From the NCBI GenBank assembly GCA_049999805.1, contig JBNGIO010006406.1, positions 90,581-121,128 on the forward strand: DNA of 30,548 bases. Direction: 5' to 3'. Shown one piece after another: positions 9,522-20,127 of the stretch. Numbering within the stretch: position 1 is the first letter of the stretch; every line of letters starts with the position of its first letter. The stretch comes from Folioceros fuciformis (lineage: Eukaryota > Anthocerotophyta > Anthocerotopsida > Anthocerotales). The notes beneath the pieces were generated by a model. That model was given only the letters and a program-made list of their open reading frames with translations. It was not told the origin of the DNA and did not search any database. Made by a program: the position numbers and the translations under genes.

Positions 9522-10941
9522 TGGCCTTGAGGTACACAGGCTCCTCAACCATGAGCCATGTGCCTAAGATCGGATCCCGCTGCCTCACATTGCCGCCCCT
9601 GCCAGTTCAATCGTGCAATCACGACTCAAACTGGATGGCTTGCGCCTCAAACGCCTCCATCGCTGCCATCAGAGCTTCCTCCTCTCCCTCCGATGCAACT
9701 TCTGCTTCTCCTTCTCCTTCTACTCCAGCTTGGCTTCCAGGGCAGCTGCATTGGCTGCTTCTTGCGATACGAATGCCAAAGGAGCCGAATAAACACAGGA
9801 GGAAGGCGGGGAGTTGGCAATGGCAGCCGAGGCGGCTGACACCTGGAGGGAGCGTGCTCCACGCCTCCTCTCCCGCCCTGGGGCTCCCTCTCTTACTACT
9901 TACCCGCCGGCAACTCGATTCAGATTCGGCTACCCAAGTCCGTGCAGTCGGCCGAAGCGGGTCACGACAAGCCAGCCCCGCCAACTCCGGTCACGAATAC
10001 TGGGACGGTTATTGCTGTACTCCCTGTCACCGGCCAACGACCAAAGATGCATTCATCAGCAACCGGGACGGAGGGCTTCAGAACTCCAGGACATGGAATG
10101 CACCTCGTGATCACAGTGGCGTCCAATGCAAATGTGCTATCTTGGGACAGGCTTCGTTAGCACAGGTAGGTTGGGCAAGCAGTAGTTGGAAGATGGGAGA
10201 TATATATAGGAAAAGGGCACGGTAACAATATTCCTTCCCCACAAGAATATAGACTATCACCTACTCAGGTAACTTCTTTTATGGACCAACCCCTGCATTC
10301 CCTGAAGCCAGCCAAATGTCGTGAACACCTGTAGAGAATCTTTCGCAGAGCCAAAATTCCGAATATCCTGAGGGGTGTTTGCCTGCTGCCGGAGATATTG
10401 AGGAGCGCGCAAAACTGCAGCTTCGACTCTGCTCTCGTTTGCTATGCTGGCAGCGAACATCAGCACTATTGGCTCACCCCTCCGACTTGCTGGCGCTTGC
10501 CGTGAGGGATGAGAACAAGTTTGGCATCGATATCTCTCCAAAAGTGTCCTTCAATCTACCCACTTGCCCATCTGTCAATATAGAGCCCAGCTTCAAGGTG
10601 CTGCTTCCGACCTGCATCTCACGAGCAACTCGTTAGATGAAATGACTTTGGACCTATTCCAAGATACGAAGGGTCTTTCGGGCCAGCACCCAATGGAAAG
10701 TATTTGGAGGACGAGGACGTAAAGGAACACACGCTACACACCTGGGTCATGAAATTCTGGAAATTTTTAGCATTGGACGCTGACGCGGGAGAGTCCTCGA
10801 ACTGAAATGCAGAGGCATCACCCGCACTGCCGAAATGTCTTAACCGGCTCGTGTCCTCCTCCTTTCTCCTTGGCCGGGAAGGTGTTGATAACCCATTTGT
10901 TGATAGGTTTGGACCACTGCAGGTAGCAAAGTTGGTGCTCG
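9522..10941. other. kinase 5' flank and COG1 3' flank
   Basis: Holds the kinase 5' UTR and promoter and the end of the COG1 transcript. A minus-strand donor-like GTAAGT at 9903-9898 could end a 5'-UTR exon; candidate acceptors lie at about 9565 (CTTAG) or near 9530 (CTCAAG). Open frames on both strands here have no recognisable domain. I see nothing else in 10225-10941. Confidence 0.4.
10200..10208 (-). promoter_or_regulatory. TATA box candidate for the receptor kinase
   Basis: ATATATATA, symmetrical on both strands. On the minus strand it lies about 680 bp upstream of the kinase ATG and would start transcription near 10170, leaving room for a 5' exon that ends at the GTAAGT at 9903. The orientation is assumed from the nearest gene. 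Confidence 0.4.
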
Positions 10942-13900
10942 TTACTGCTGCGAACTGTTAACACCGCTGTTGAGGAAAAGAGACAATGCTCGTGTACCAG
11001 AAAGAGATGTACCTGACTGGGAGATATGTGAATCGAGGAACTGTTGCCGACATATTCAAAACGTTGGCATCAGAAGAAGATGGTGGTCGATGCACATTGT
11101 CTTTATACAGGCGATTGAGCTGCATAAGCAACCCAAACAACACAGCTGATCTCTGGTAGAAGCGTCTCTCGTTTTCCCAGAGATGAGGTTCGTAACTGCA
11201 GCCCAGAACAGGATTGAAATCAGCACGGCATGCAACATTCACAGGCTGCTATACATGCTGGTCTCTGAAACAAAGCACCTCGGTATAGTTGCATCTAACG
11301 AAGAATCATCCGAGCAGGGATGAGAAAGATACTCACGTGGCCCAGTCAATTGGATCCAGCCTACTATGCAATTTAGACGCCAGCTTTACTGCCCATTTTT
11401 TACGGGCTGCTGCTGAAGCGTCAGACGAACTGTGGGCTTGATTTCTCCTTACATGGGAACCTGTACCAAGAGACTCAATACCTTTGTCCCCTTCAGATGC
11501 TTCCATATCTTCAGCTTTGATATTTTGGCCACCTGAAAGAACGTCTCCCATAAATCGTGCATCGAATAGGAGCTGTAGCAATCCTTTTTCTGAGATTTGA
11601 ACGCGACTTGGAGAAGTATCGTCAACAATACTTTCATATAATGAAAACGCCTGCACTACAAACAGGCATGTAAGGAAATCAGTAGTGGGAAATATATATA
11701 TATACTTATACGCACATCTGTACCATTCACATCTACTCCAGCAAAGACAGCAACCGAGGCCCTACGATTAAAAGAATTAAATCGGCACTCTGACCCAGCC
11801 GGAGAAAGTTGCGCACTTACATGTTCGCAAAGTTTCCAGGCAAACATACGTAGAACAACTCTGTCAAGCATGTGCCCACCAATCCTTCGTATTTCTTGGC
11901 ATGCGGCAAAGAGAGAAGCAACTGCATGAGCGGAAGGCATGGCTGGCAGTGCCATTTTCATCTCAACCAAACCACCCCCTTCTTCTTTTTGCTTCAGCAC
12001 CGTCTCCTCCCAACCCTTAACAGAAAGAAGTGTCAGGACGCCACAGCACAAAAGGCATAAAGGAACTACACTACAGTTCACAAGCCCACATATTTTTACC
12101 TTCAATGGATGTGTTGTTGCTAGACATTCATCTTTAAACAAGTCCCTCTTTAGGCAGGTAACGAGTTCCTCAGTGCTCCATGAAATCCAGATTTCATGGG
12201 CAGCTATGCTCTGACGCCTTAAACTCCGCTGCAGCTGTGCAAGCTTCAACGAGCCTTCATCCTCACCACCTGCACCAACCCTCCGTGCGTGCAACCGCCT
12301 CCCAGTTCCCTGTGGTTCAGAGTCCAGCCACGAATGCTGCCTCCATGACAACAAAGTTCCCCTAGAATTTGAGCTGGTGGCCTCTCTTGAGATCCAAAGG
12401 GCTGGAGGCCCAAGAATCACACAAAGAGCACATGAGTTGCGGGCCAAAGAAGCTGCTAGCCTTCCCAAAAATAGGGATCGCTCGACAATAAGTGACAAGT
12501 CTTCAACGACTGGAATAGTCGTCTCTGAATCCTTGACGGAGACCGGATGCTGCTTTGTCATATTGTTAGAGGACTTGCCCTCTGTATTCACATTCACATC
12601 GGACAGAACCCTATTTGACGTTCTGGATACGCGCTTCTTGCTCTCAGATAGAGATGTAAGTCTGGTTGAAATCTCTGCAACCACGTTTGAAATGCACTTA
12701 TGGCACTGCTCCTGAAGAAAAGGGGCAAGCTCTGTCATCCTTGCAGGAGTCTCAGGACCCTGCAGAAAGGTCACAGTGTCTTCTAGAATCTTTTGCAGTC
12801 CTCCATCAATGTTATCCTTAACCCCTGCAACATCCTCACCGTACCACAAGTTCATGCTGTCCGAGAGGTCTTTCACATCCTTAGAGGATTTCCAAAGAGG
12901 ATCCCCACAAGTTAGATTGCCCAGACCAACAGAAGCGTCCAGCCCTTTCATCGTGTGGATGTCTTGGAAGGAAGAGAACGCGCCACCTTGCAGAGCATAC
13001 GGGCTGTCCAAGCTCAGGTGCTGGACCAACGACGACGATGACTTGACAGCAGCAAGACCTTCGTCCAGCTTTGTCCCTACACCGATTTCACCAAACTTCA
13101 AGGTAATGACTCCCTTAGCCCTCCGCACGAAAACCTTCTCAAATATGGCAGTCCATATGTTAACAGGCTGGCTGAGCAACAGATCACACACACGGTCCCA
13201 CGGGGAATCAATGTCCTTGCCGAAGGCACTTTTTAGCCAATCTAAACTGGCATCCATTGCAGCATGGGTCTCCACAGCCTCTCTTATCGATTTCTCTATG
13301 TCCGCAAGCTCACTAACGCTCTTGATTTCCTCGAGCAGGAGCTTGCCCTCCGCAGATATTTCCTCCGCACACGCACTCAGCCATGAAACGCAGGCCTGTG
13401 ATATGTGCTCGCTACTCAGCGGAACCATGCAGATCTCCACCTTGTCTCTATGTGTCTTCCAAAGACGGACTTCCTTTTCCGGATTCGGAATGCCACCAAA
13501 GAGCTGCGACGCTGGAGGCGACGTGAGGACCGTGCTGAACAAGAGCGGTGCCTTCCCATTCGACACCTCCAGAAACAGCTCCCCGACATGACAAAGGGAA
13601 GACTGGATCATGAACACCAGTCTCTGAAGCAGAGCGGAAACGGCCGTAACCTCCAACGTGAGCGCTAAATCCGCTCCTCCGGCTCCCTTATCCCTCACCA
13701 GTCTATCCCTACCCGCAAACGCTGCCCTGAGCTGACTCCGGATCCACGATCTGCGAGTCTCCAGAAAAAGGGAGAACACCTGCCCAGACGTGAGCTCATC
13801 CGTAGTTGCCACAGCCGCAAGGGCAACGGCGTACTCAGCAACCTGCAGCCCAGGCTCCTGCAATCGCTCCCTGCTCCGCTTGGAAATCTGGTCTCGAAGA

Positions 13901-14445
13901 CTCTCCACCAGCGGCCCCCGTTGCTTGAGCAGCGGGCAATTGGCCAGCAACTCCGTCTTCTCCTCCGACAGCAGCGCGTGCACCTCCCTGGCCCTCCAAT
14001 ACCTCTCCGACCCCTCCAAATACATATGCTTGTCCAGACACCCCCAGATCTTTTCCGGTGTATCCACCAGAAACTTGAGCCGGCTGGCGGTCCCGTACAA
14101 TTGCTCCCTCCTGGTCCTCTCCTGGTCCGCCTCCGCAGACGTCCTCTGCACTACGATAGTCCGCTTCAAGCTTTCAAACCCGTGCTCCATTTTCCGGATA
14201 TTGTCCGCTACAGCCTCGCACGATTTCTTCATCAACACGATGGAATCAGCGCTCTCGATCAGGTCCCTGTAGCTGGCCCCAACCAGCTGACGAAGCTCCT
14301 CTTTCTTTTCCTCGATCTCCCTGCGCGTCCTGCTCTCCACTTCTCGGATCTCTGCAACCGTGCGCGTCTCGAACAGCGCCTCGGCATTCCGAACGTTGGC
14401 ATCGTCCGCCGCTCCGATCGCGGGGAGTCTGCCTCCCATCCTCAT
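10942..14445 (-). CDS. COG1: conserved oligomeric Golgi complex subunit 1, 6 exons
   Basis: COG1 belongs to the eight-subunit COG tether for retrograde vesicles at the Golgi. Exons on the minus strand: 14445-12100, 12015-11821, 11650-11337, 11195-11013, 10966-10942; this is five coding exons after ATG 14445, and a further 5' exon is possible. 1020 aa, close to the plant family length. Seen: AEALFETRTVAEIREVESR, EEKKEELRQLVGASYRDLI and SADSIVLMKKSCEAV at the N-terminus (family hallmark); then a long helical region, LATTHPLK joined to GWEETVLKQ, EIRRIGGHMLDRVVLRMFAW, QISEKGLLQLLFDARFMGD and VLSGG, and the C-terminal YEPHLWENERRFYQRSAVLF with VPRFTYLPV. All junctions are GT-AG. ATG 14439 is an equally good start. 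The last exon is uncertain: reading on past 11013 would stop at 10958 instead. Confidence 0.93.
12016..12099 (-). other. COG1 intron 1: 84 nt, frame-preserving and stop-free
   Basis: On the minus strand the intron runs from GTAAAA (12099) to TTAAG (12016). It is a multiple of 3 and contains no stop, so retention would insert 28 residues (Cys-rich and strongly hydrophobic, including CSVVPLCLLCCGVLTLL) between HPLK and GWEE. Splicing is supported because the joined sequence matches the conserved family block. Confidence 0.8.
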
Positions 14446-14455
14446 CCTGCTGCAT
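14246..14455 (-). promoter_or_regulatory. overlapping out-of-frame upstream ATG/ORF at the COG1 start
   Basis: ATG 14455 lies 10 nt upstream of the COG1 ATG in another frame and opens 69 codons overlapping the COG1 N-terminus. Its context is weak (C at -3), while the COG1 ATGs at 14445 and 14439 have A at -3. Leaky scanning is expected. No other ATG lies between 14456 and 14520 on this strand. Confidence 0.45.
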
Positions 14456-15667
14456 CTGCTATTCCTCCTGCACCCGTCTTCCTTCACGCTGCTTTCCCGA
14501 GCAACCAACGACGGATGAATTATTTATTATTTTCGACAACCCGACCTTTATGCATACAACAGGAAGATCCAAGATTGTGCTCGAAACGAGAAGACATGCA
14601 GCAAGGGAGAGCAAAGAGAGCTCCGGGCCGCAAGACGCCGAAGAGCCCAAGCCAACGAAGGAAGGGGAGGGCCTTGACAACGCAAGCCCCGGAGAAGGAG
14701 CAACGCATCCAAGCGTACGTGGGAGGCGCATTAGAAGCCCTAAGAGCAAAGAAAGGCCCCCTCTTGCAAGCGAGTGCGTGACCGAGTTCTTTGCCTTGCA
14801 GAGGTATTCTCGGTCTTCATAGTTTTCGAGAAATCCCTTCCTCTCCCACCTTTTGTTGGGAGGGACGTGAGAATCATGTTGTTGACCGCGTGTGAGACAG
14901 CAATCAGAGTTGACAACGGGCAGTTCCACATAAAAGGTCTTGAGGTGGTGAGAAAGCATGGTGCTAAGGATGAGGTGAAGAACGCCCTGGTGGCCATTGA
15001 GAAAAGCCCAGGTCGAGGTGGCATTCCCAAAGCGTTTCTGATAGTTTGCATGGGGATTGGAATTCTGGTGTAATCCTCTAATGCTGGCAAACGTAGATAG
15101 TTGCGTATAGGGACCCCATTGGAGAGAGTGTGAATCAAATTCTACCAGGCATCTCGCTAAATCGAATGCCTCTAAGTCCATGGCGTCCCATAAGAATGGT
15201 GACTACATTGATTACCAAGACCCTGGCCAATCGCATTTTGCTCTTGAAAAGCTACATGGCTGGATTGGAACTGGCGACAAGCGTTGGTTTACTGAGACGG
15301 CCTACTTTTGGTCAGGGAGGCCAAGTGCAAGTGGCCAATCATCGGCTCTGGAGAACAGCAAAGTATCGTCAAGATTACCAGTACATACTAGCATGAGACT
15401 CCTCGAAATAATTTGAAATAAATATTCCGAGAGCGCCAACGTAAGGGTGTTCTGCGTTCCGACGTCGGGAAGTCTATAACAAAAGCGACTTTCTTTCTCA
15501 TCTCCACCGTACCGAGGAAACTTATATTTAGGGCTAGCCTTTCCCTACAAATATGGGTCCAGTCCCGCATCCAGCACACGCCTTGGCAGGGAGGTCTGAG
15601 GAGGGGACGCTCATGGCGTGAGATCACAAGGCGCTCGCGCGTCGGGAACAAAGCGAGCAGGTACAGA
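14456..15667. other. divergent intergenic region between COG1 and PRP16
   Basis: Holds both promoters and 5' UTRs. Several short plus-strand frames are open: 14596-14781 (61 aa from an ATG, Lys/Arg-rich), about 14774-15073 (no early ATG, ending GGIPKAFLIVCMGIGILV) and 15180-15416 (78 aa from an ATG). None matches a family I recognise and they are in different frames. They could be exons of a small unannotated gene or chance. Confidence 0.4.
15521..15621 (+). promoter_or_regulatory. PRP16 core promoter and 22-codon upstream ORF
   Basis: A TATA-like TTATATTTA lies at 15522-15530. If transcription starts about 30 bp on, the first ATG is at 15553 and opens a 22-codon upstream ORF ending TGA at 15619-15621, 46 nt before the PRP16 ATG. 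The main ATG has a good context (A at -3, G at +4). Confidence 0.4.
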
Positions 15668-18600
15668 ATGGCCGGCTTCAAAGTTGCCGGATTCGCGCAG
15701 GGCTTGGAGCGGCTGGAGGCGGAAGCCGCGGCATCAGGAGGTCTCCAGCAGCCCTCAGGCGCTGAGCGAGTCGTGTTCAAAGTGCCCGCTGAACGGAAGT
15801 CTGTTTTAGGGCTTGATGCCCTCGCTCGAGCCAAGCGAGCATCCGAGGGAGAGCTGCCCGGAGCCGGGACTAAGCGGACGCATGTGGAATGGGGTGCAGC
15901 ATCATCGGCAGCTCAAGAGACGGGTATCGATGATCAGCAGGAACAGGAGCAGGGCGGGGACGAGGTGCAGGAGAAATTGCAGGAATGGAAGGCGCCTGGA
16001 AATGGAGCGCGCGCGGGGCCGAGCAGCAGGATCGTGGCGGGGAGGAATTACCGCAGCNNNNNNNNNNNNNNNNNNNNNNNNNNNNNNNNNNNNNNNNNNN
16101 NNNNNNNNNNNNNNNNNNNNNNNNNNNNNNNNNNNNNNNNNNNNNNNNNNNNNNNNNCCGCTCGGCACCGCGGGAGGGACGACCGGTGGAACCCAAGCGG
16201 CGACCGACACAGGCCGCCACGGAGCGAGGACAAGGGCAGGGAGCGGGACGGGGACTGGAGAGACGGGAGGGAGCTCGGTTCGCGGAGCAGCGGGAGCAGT
16301 AAGGGGTCGAATTATCAGCAGAGGAGGAACTCAAGTTCGAGCTCGGCGTGGGATGATGGGAGGTGGGAATGGGAAGACACTCCTCGGCGGGCCGGATCGT
16401 CGAGGGAGCACTCCCGGGGGCCTCCGTCGCCTGCTCCGTCGTTTATGCCGCCGTCTCCAGCAGAGTCGCTCCTCGTGTCGCCTTGGGGTGGGGACACTCC
16501 CTACGCGAGGTCGTCGGCGTGGGACATGGCGTCGCCTGCCCCGGAGAGGATACGGGCTGGTAGTGCGGCGTCGAGGGACAGTTCCGGGATCGGTGGGCGG
16601 AGGGAAAGGCATCACATGACGTTCAGACAGGAGGGGAGCTCAACGTCCGGGAACGGGCAGGAAATTGTGTTCCGAAGCAGGAGGCAGCTCACTGAGGAGG
16701 AGATGCGGGCGGAGATGGAGGCTGCGGAAATGGTGTCCGACAGGTCGTGGTACGACCGTGATGAGGGGGGTTCCGCTGCGTTCGAGTCGGAGGGGAGCGA
16801 GCCGTTTCTGGGCGACGAGGCTACCTTCAAGAAGAGGGAGGCTGAGATGGCGAAGCGGCTGACGCGGAGGGATGGGTCGCAGATGAGTCTGGCTCAGAGC
16901 AAGAAGCTCTCGCAGCTGAGTGCAGATAATGCGCAGTGGGAGGATCGGCAGCTTCTCAGGTCGGGGGCGGTGCGGAGCACGGAGCAGCAGACGGAGTTCG
17001 ATGACGAGGAGGAGAGCAGGGTGATCTTGCTGGTGCACGATACCAAGCCACCGTTTCTGGACGGGAGGGTGGTGTTTACCAAGCAGTCTGAGCCTGTGAT
17101 GCCGGTCAAGGATCCCACGTCTGACATGGCTATTATTGCGAGGAAGGGCTCTGGGCTCGTTCGGGAGATTCGGGAAAAGCAGAGCCAGAACAAGTCCCGG
17201 CAGCGATTCTGGGAGCTTGCTGGCTCAAAGTTGGGGAACATTCTGGGAGTCGAAAAGACGGAGGATCAGATTGATGCCGACAATGTTGAGGTAGGTGATG
17301 AGGGTGAAGTTGACTTCAGGAAGAACAACACATTTGCGACTCACATGAAGGATAATAAAAGTCAGGCCTCCAGTAGCTTCGCGAGGGAAAAGACTTTGAT
17401 CGAGCAGAGGCAATATTTGCCAATATTTTCTATAAGGGATGAGCTTCTCCAGGTGATTAGAGACAACCAGGTAATAGTGGTTGTTGGTGAGACGGGATCT
17501 GGAAAGACTACGCAGATGACTCAGTATCTCCATGAGGATGGATATACTAGAAACGGCATGATTGGTTGTACTCAGCCCAGGCGTGTGGCAGCAATGAGTG
17601 TTGCTAAGCGTGTCAGTGACGAAATGGATTGTGAGCTAGGCGACAAGGTTGGGTATGCTATCCGATTTGAAGATGTGACTAGTGACAAGACTGTCATCAA
17701 ATATATGACAGATGGTGTGCTTCTGCGAGAAACCTTGCGAGAGTCTGACCTCGATGGCTACAGCGTGGTGATCATGGACGAGGCTCATGAACGATCTCTG
17801 AACACAGATGTGCTGTTTGGCATTTTGAAGCAGGTTGTGGCACGTCGACGAGATTTCAAGCTCATTGTGACTTCCGCGACTCTGAATGCACAGAAGTTTT
17901 CCAACTTCTTTGGGAGTGTTCCTGTGTTTCATATTCCAGGGCGAACGTTTCCTGTGAACATTCTTTACAGCAAGACTCCTTGTGAAGATTATGTGGATGC
18001 AGCAGTCAAGCAAGCCATGGCAATACACATTACCTCTCCGGCAGGCGATATCCTCATTTTCATGACTGGTCAAGACGAAATTGAGTGCTGCTGTTTTGCA
18101 CTAGCAGAACGAATCCAGCAATTGGAGGACAGCTCGGAAAAGGCAGTGGCCCCTCTCTCAATCCTTCCCATTTACTCTCAATTGCCAGCTGACCTGCAGG
18201 CCAAGATATTTCAGAAGGCAGATGATGGTGCTCGCAAGTGTATAGTAGCAACCAACATTGCAGAAACATCCTTAACTGTGGATGGTATTTTCTACGTCAT
18301 TGACTCGGGGTATGGAAAGATCAAAGTCTACAACCCGAGAATGGGTATGGACGCCCTACAGGTTTTTCCGGTGAGTCGTGCAGCAGCAGATCAACGTTCT
18401 GGCCGAGCAGGTCGAACAGGTCCAGGAACGTGCTATCGCCTTTACACGGAAACAGCTTATCAAAACGAAATGCTGCCAAACCCGGTGCCAGAGATTCAGC
18501 GCACCAATTTGGGCAACGTTGTTTTGTTGTTGAAGTCTCTCAAAGTTGAAAACCTGCTGGATTTCGATTTCATGGACCCACCACCACAGGAAAATATTCT

Positions 18601-19516
18601 GAACTCTATGTACCAGCTGTGGGTTCTGGGTGCCCTAGACAATGTAGGTGGGCTCACATCTTTGGGACGGAAGATGGTGGAATTTCCTTTGGATCCATCT
18701 CTGGCGAAAATGCTCTTGATGGGGGATGAATTAGGCTGTGTGAGTGAGGTTTTGACCATTGTGTCCATGCTATCAGTTCCTTCAGTCTTCTTCAGGCCAA
18801 AAGACCGAGCTGAAGAGAGTGATGCTGCAAGGGAGAAGTTCTTTGTGCCAGAAAGTGACCACCTTACTCTCTTAAATGTGTACCAGCAATGGGAAGCAAA
18901 CCAATGCAGGGGTGATTGGTGCAACGATCATTATCTGCATGTGAAGGGCCTTCGCAAAGCTCGGGAAGTGCGTTCTCAGCTTCTTGACATTCTGAAGATG
19001 CAGAAGATAGCACTGTCTACGTCACCTTCTGATTGGGACATGGTGCGGAAGGCAATTTGTTCATCTTATTTCCACAACTCTGCCCGTCTCAAAGGTGTTG
19101 GTGAGTACGTGAACTGCAGGACGGGCATGCCCTGTCATCTCCACCCGAGCAGTGCCCTCTATGGGCTCGGATATACACCGGACTATATTGTCTATCATGA
19201 ACTTGTCCTGACTTCAAAGGAGTACATGCAATGTGTCACAGCCGTTGAGCCGCAGTGGCTTGCAGAGCTGGGTCCAATGTTCTTCTCAGTGAAAGACTCC
19301 AACACGTCGAGACTTCAACAGATTCGGAAGCAGCGAGAAGAAAAGACGGCTATGGAGCAGGAAATGGATGAGCTAAGGAAGAGGCAAGCTGTGGAAGAGG
19401 AGATGAAGAAGGAGAAAGAACAGGCAGCACGACTGAAGGAGAAGCAGACATTGTCTACTTTCGGCCGAAGAGAACCTGGAACACCGGCACGCACTCCCAG
19501 GCGGTTGGGCTTGTAG
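15668..19516 (+). CDS. PRP16: pre-mRNA-splicing ATP-dependent RNA helicase PRP16 (DEAH box; Arabidopsis CUV/DEAH7 type)
   Basis: DEAH/RHA helicase that remodels the spliceosome before the second splicing step, in the nucleus. Single exon, about 1282 residues including 34 unknown residues across the 100-N gap. Seen: plant PRP16 N-terminus [23 protein letters not shown]; an Arg/Ser/Asp/Gly-rich linker (about 160-330); motif [11 protein letters not shown] (about 606); TQPRRVAA (Ia); DEAHERS (about 704, motif II); SAT (about 736, motif III); [19 protein letters not shown] (motif V); [12 protein letters not shown] (about 909, motif VI); then winged-helix, ratchet and OB-fold regions with a charged helical tail. 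The length matches plant PRP16 (about 1250 residues). Coding through this large helicase without any intron is notable among the multi-exon neighbours. Confidence 0.95.
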   Translation: MAGFKVAGFAQGLERLEAEAAASGGLQQPSGAERVVFKVPAERKSVLGLDALARAKRASEGELPGAGTKRTHVEWGAASSAAQETGIDDQQEQEQGGDEVQEKLQEWKAPGNGARAGPSSRIVAGRNYRSXXXXXXXXXXXXXXXXXXXXXXXXXXXXXXXXXXARHRGRDDRWNPSGDRHRPPRSEDKGRERDGDWRDGRELGSRSSGSSKGSNYQQRRNSSSSSAWDDGRWEWEDTPRRAGSSREHSRGPPSPAPSFMPPSPAESLLVSPWGGDTPYARSSAWDMASPAPERIRAGSAASRDSSGIGGRRERHHMTFRQEGSSTSGNGQEIVFRSRRQLTEEEMRAEMEAAEMVSDRSWYDRDEGGSAAFESEGSEPFLGDEATFKKREAEMAKRLTRRDGSQMSLAQSKKLSQLSADNAQWEDRQLLRSGAVRSTEQQTEFDDEEESRVILLVHDTKPPFLDGRVVFTKQSEPVMPVKDPTSDMAIIARKGSGLVREIREKQSQNKSRQRFWELAGSKLGNILGVEKTEDQIDADNVEVGDEGEVDFRKNNTFATHMKDNKSQASSSFAREKTLIEQRQYLPIFSIRDELLQVIRDNQVIVVVGETGSGKTTQMTQYLHEDGYTRNGMIGCTQPRRVAAMSVAKRVSDEMDCELGDKVGYAIRFEDVTSDKTVIKYMTDGVLLRETLRESDLDGYSVVIMDEAHERSLNTDVLFGILKQVVARRRDFKLIVTSATLNAQKFSNFFGSVPVFHIPGRTFPVNILYSKTPCEDYVDAAVKQAMAIHITSPAGDILIFMTGQDEIECCCFALAERIQQLEDSSEKAVAPLSILPIYSQLPADLQAKIFQKADDGARKCIVATNIAETSLTVDGIFYVIDSGYGKIKVYNPRMGMDALQVFPVSRAAADQRSGRAGRTGPGTCYRLYTETAYQNEMLPNPVPEIQRTNLGNVVLLLKSLKVENLLDFDFMDPPPQENILNSMYQLWVLGALDNVGGLTSLGRKMVEFPLDPSLAKMLLMGDELGCVSEVLTIVSMLSVPSVFFRPKDRAEESDAAREKFFVPESDHLTLLNVYQQWEANQCRGDWCNDHYLHVKGLRKAREVRSQLLDILKMQKIALSTSPSDWDMVRKAICSSYFHNSARLKGVGEYVNCRTGMPCHLHPSSALYGLGYTPDYIVYHELVLTSKEYMQCVTAVEPQWLAELGPMFFSVKDSNTSRLQQIRKQREEKTAMEQEMDELRKRQAVEEEMKKEKEQAARLKEKQTLSTFGRREPGTPARTPRRLGL
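16058..16157. other. assembly gap, 100 N
   Basis: Exactly 100 Ns inside the PRP16 N-terminal Arg/Ser-rich linker. The flanking sequence reads in the PRP16 frame on both sides with 100 inserted bases, but a round 100 is usually a placeholder, so the true length is unknown. The flanks are GC-rich, which may explain the failure. Confidence 0.97.
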
Positions 19517-20127
19517 AGATGGGATCTTCAGTTTAATTGCAGACTTGCAGGCGGTCAAATTTTCACCTCTATGTGCTCCTGGGTGTGTATTGTATGTCGA
19601 AACGTTTTCCACAGCAGTTTCGGTCGATCTCTGTTTTTTTCTCGTCTGTGAGATCACTTCCTCTGATCAAATTGCTTGGAACATTCCTTCCAATCGTGGT
19701 TGATTGTGGAGGTTGACTGTGGTTTGTCAGGCACTACTCAGATTTGCCGAAGAGAAAAGGCCGTCAACGGCTGAACCAAGGGTTTATAGGTGCCAGCTAT
19801 TTGAGCTTAGGAATGTTTAACGGTGAGATTGTTAACAACCTTGAATGATTACTCATATTGTCACCGCTATGTTTGAGGTCTTGTGTGGTGGTCTGATGAG
19901 GCTGCCTATCTGTTTGCCCTCCTGTCACAGTTTTGCAGCCGCTGGAAAAGGACGGACATCGAGGTGGTCTGTATGGCAGGCTGGATTGTTGTAACGGCGG
20001 TGACTGAAAGTGTCCCGTCCAAAGCTTTTACATCCGTAGCGAAACGTTGTCTGTAGTAGCATGAGTGGGGTTTTGTTAATTCGAGCGGAGTGTTGAAGAC
20101 ACCGCAGCTGCTATTAGGCCGTGAGCC
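19517..20127 (+). other. PRP16 3' flank and PPR gene promoter/5' UTR
   Basis: No gene is recognised. A 12-codon frame ATG 20061 to TGA 20096 could be an upstream ORF of the PPR gene. No convincing TATA box is seen near 20128. Confidence 0.45.

Noticed and set aside
9551-10225. 225-codon plus-strand ATG frame upstream of the kinase, and an antisense 121-codon frame (9619-9984)
   Set aside because: Low-complexity Ser/Pro or Glu-rich products with no domain. The antisense frame has no early ATG, and its apparent hydrophobic stretch is not tied to the kinase by a clear splice path.
10257-10541. 94-codon minus-strand frame between the kinase and COG1
   Set aside because: It starts with TTG, has no family resemblance, and lies in the COG1 3' flank.
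11693-11704. TATATATATATA as a promoter
   Set aside because: It lies inside a COG1 intron bounded by good splice sites and conserved exons, so simple-sequence is the better reading.
12776-13591. 271-codon plus-strand frame opposite COG1
   Set aside because: Antisense shadow of COG1; no recognisable product.
15130-15416. Reverse-transcriptase fragment (wording LITKTLANRI similar to the LINE VIARVLANRI)
   Set aside because: The similarity is confined to about ten residues, with no further motif in any frame.
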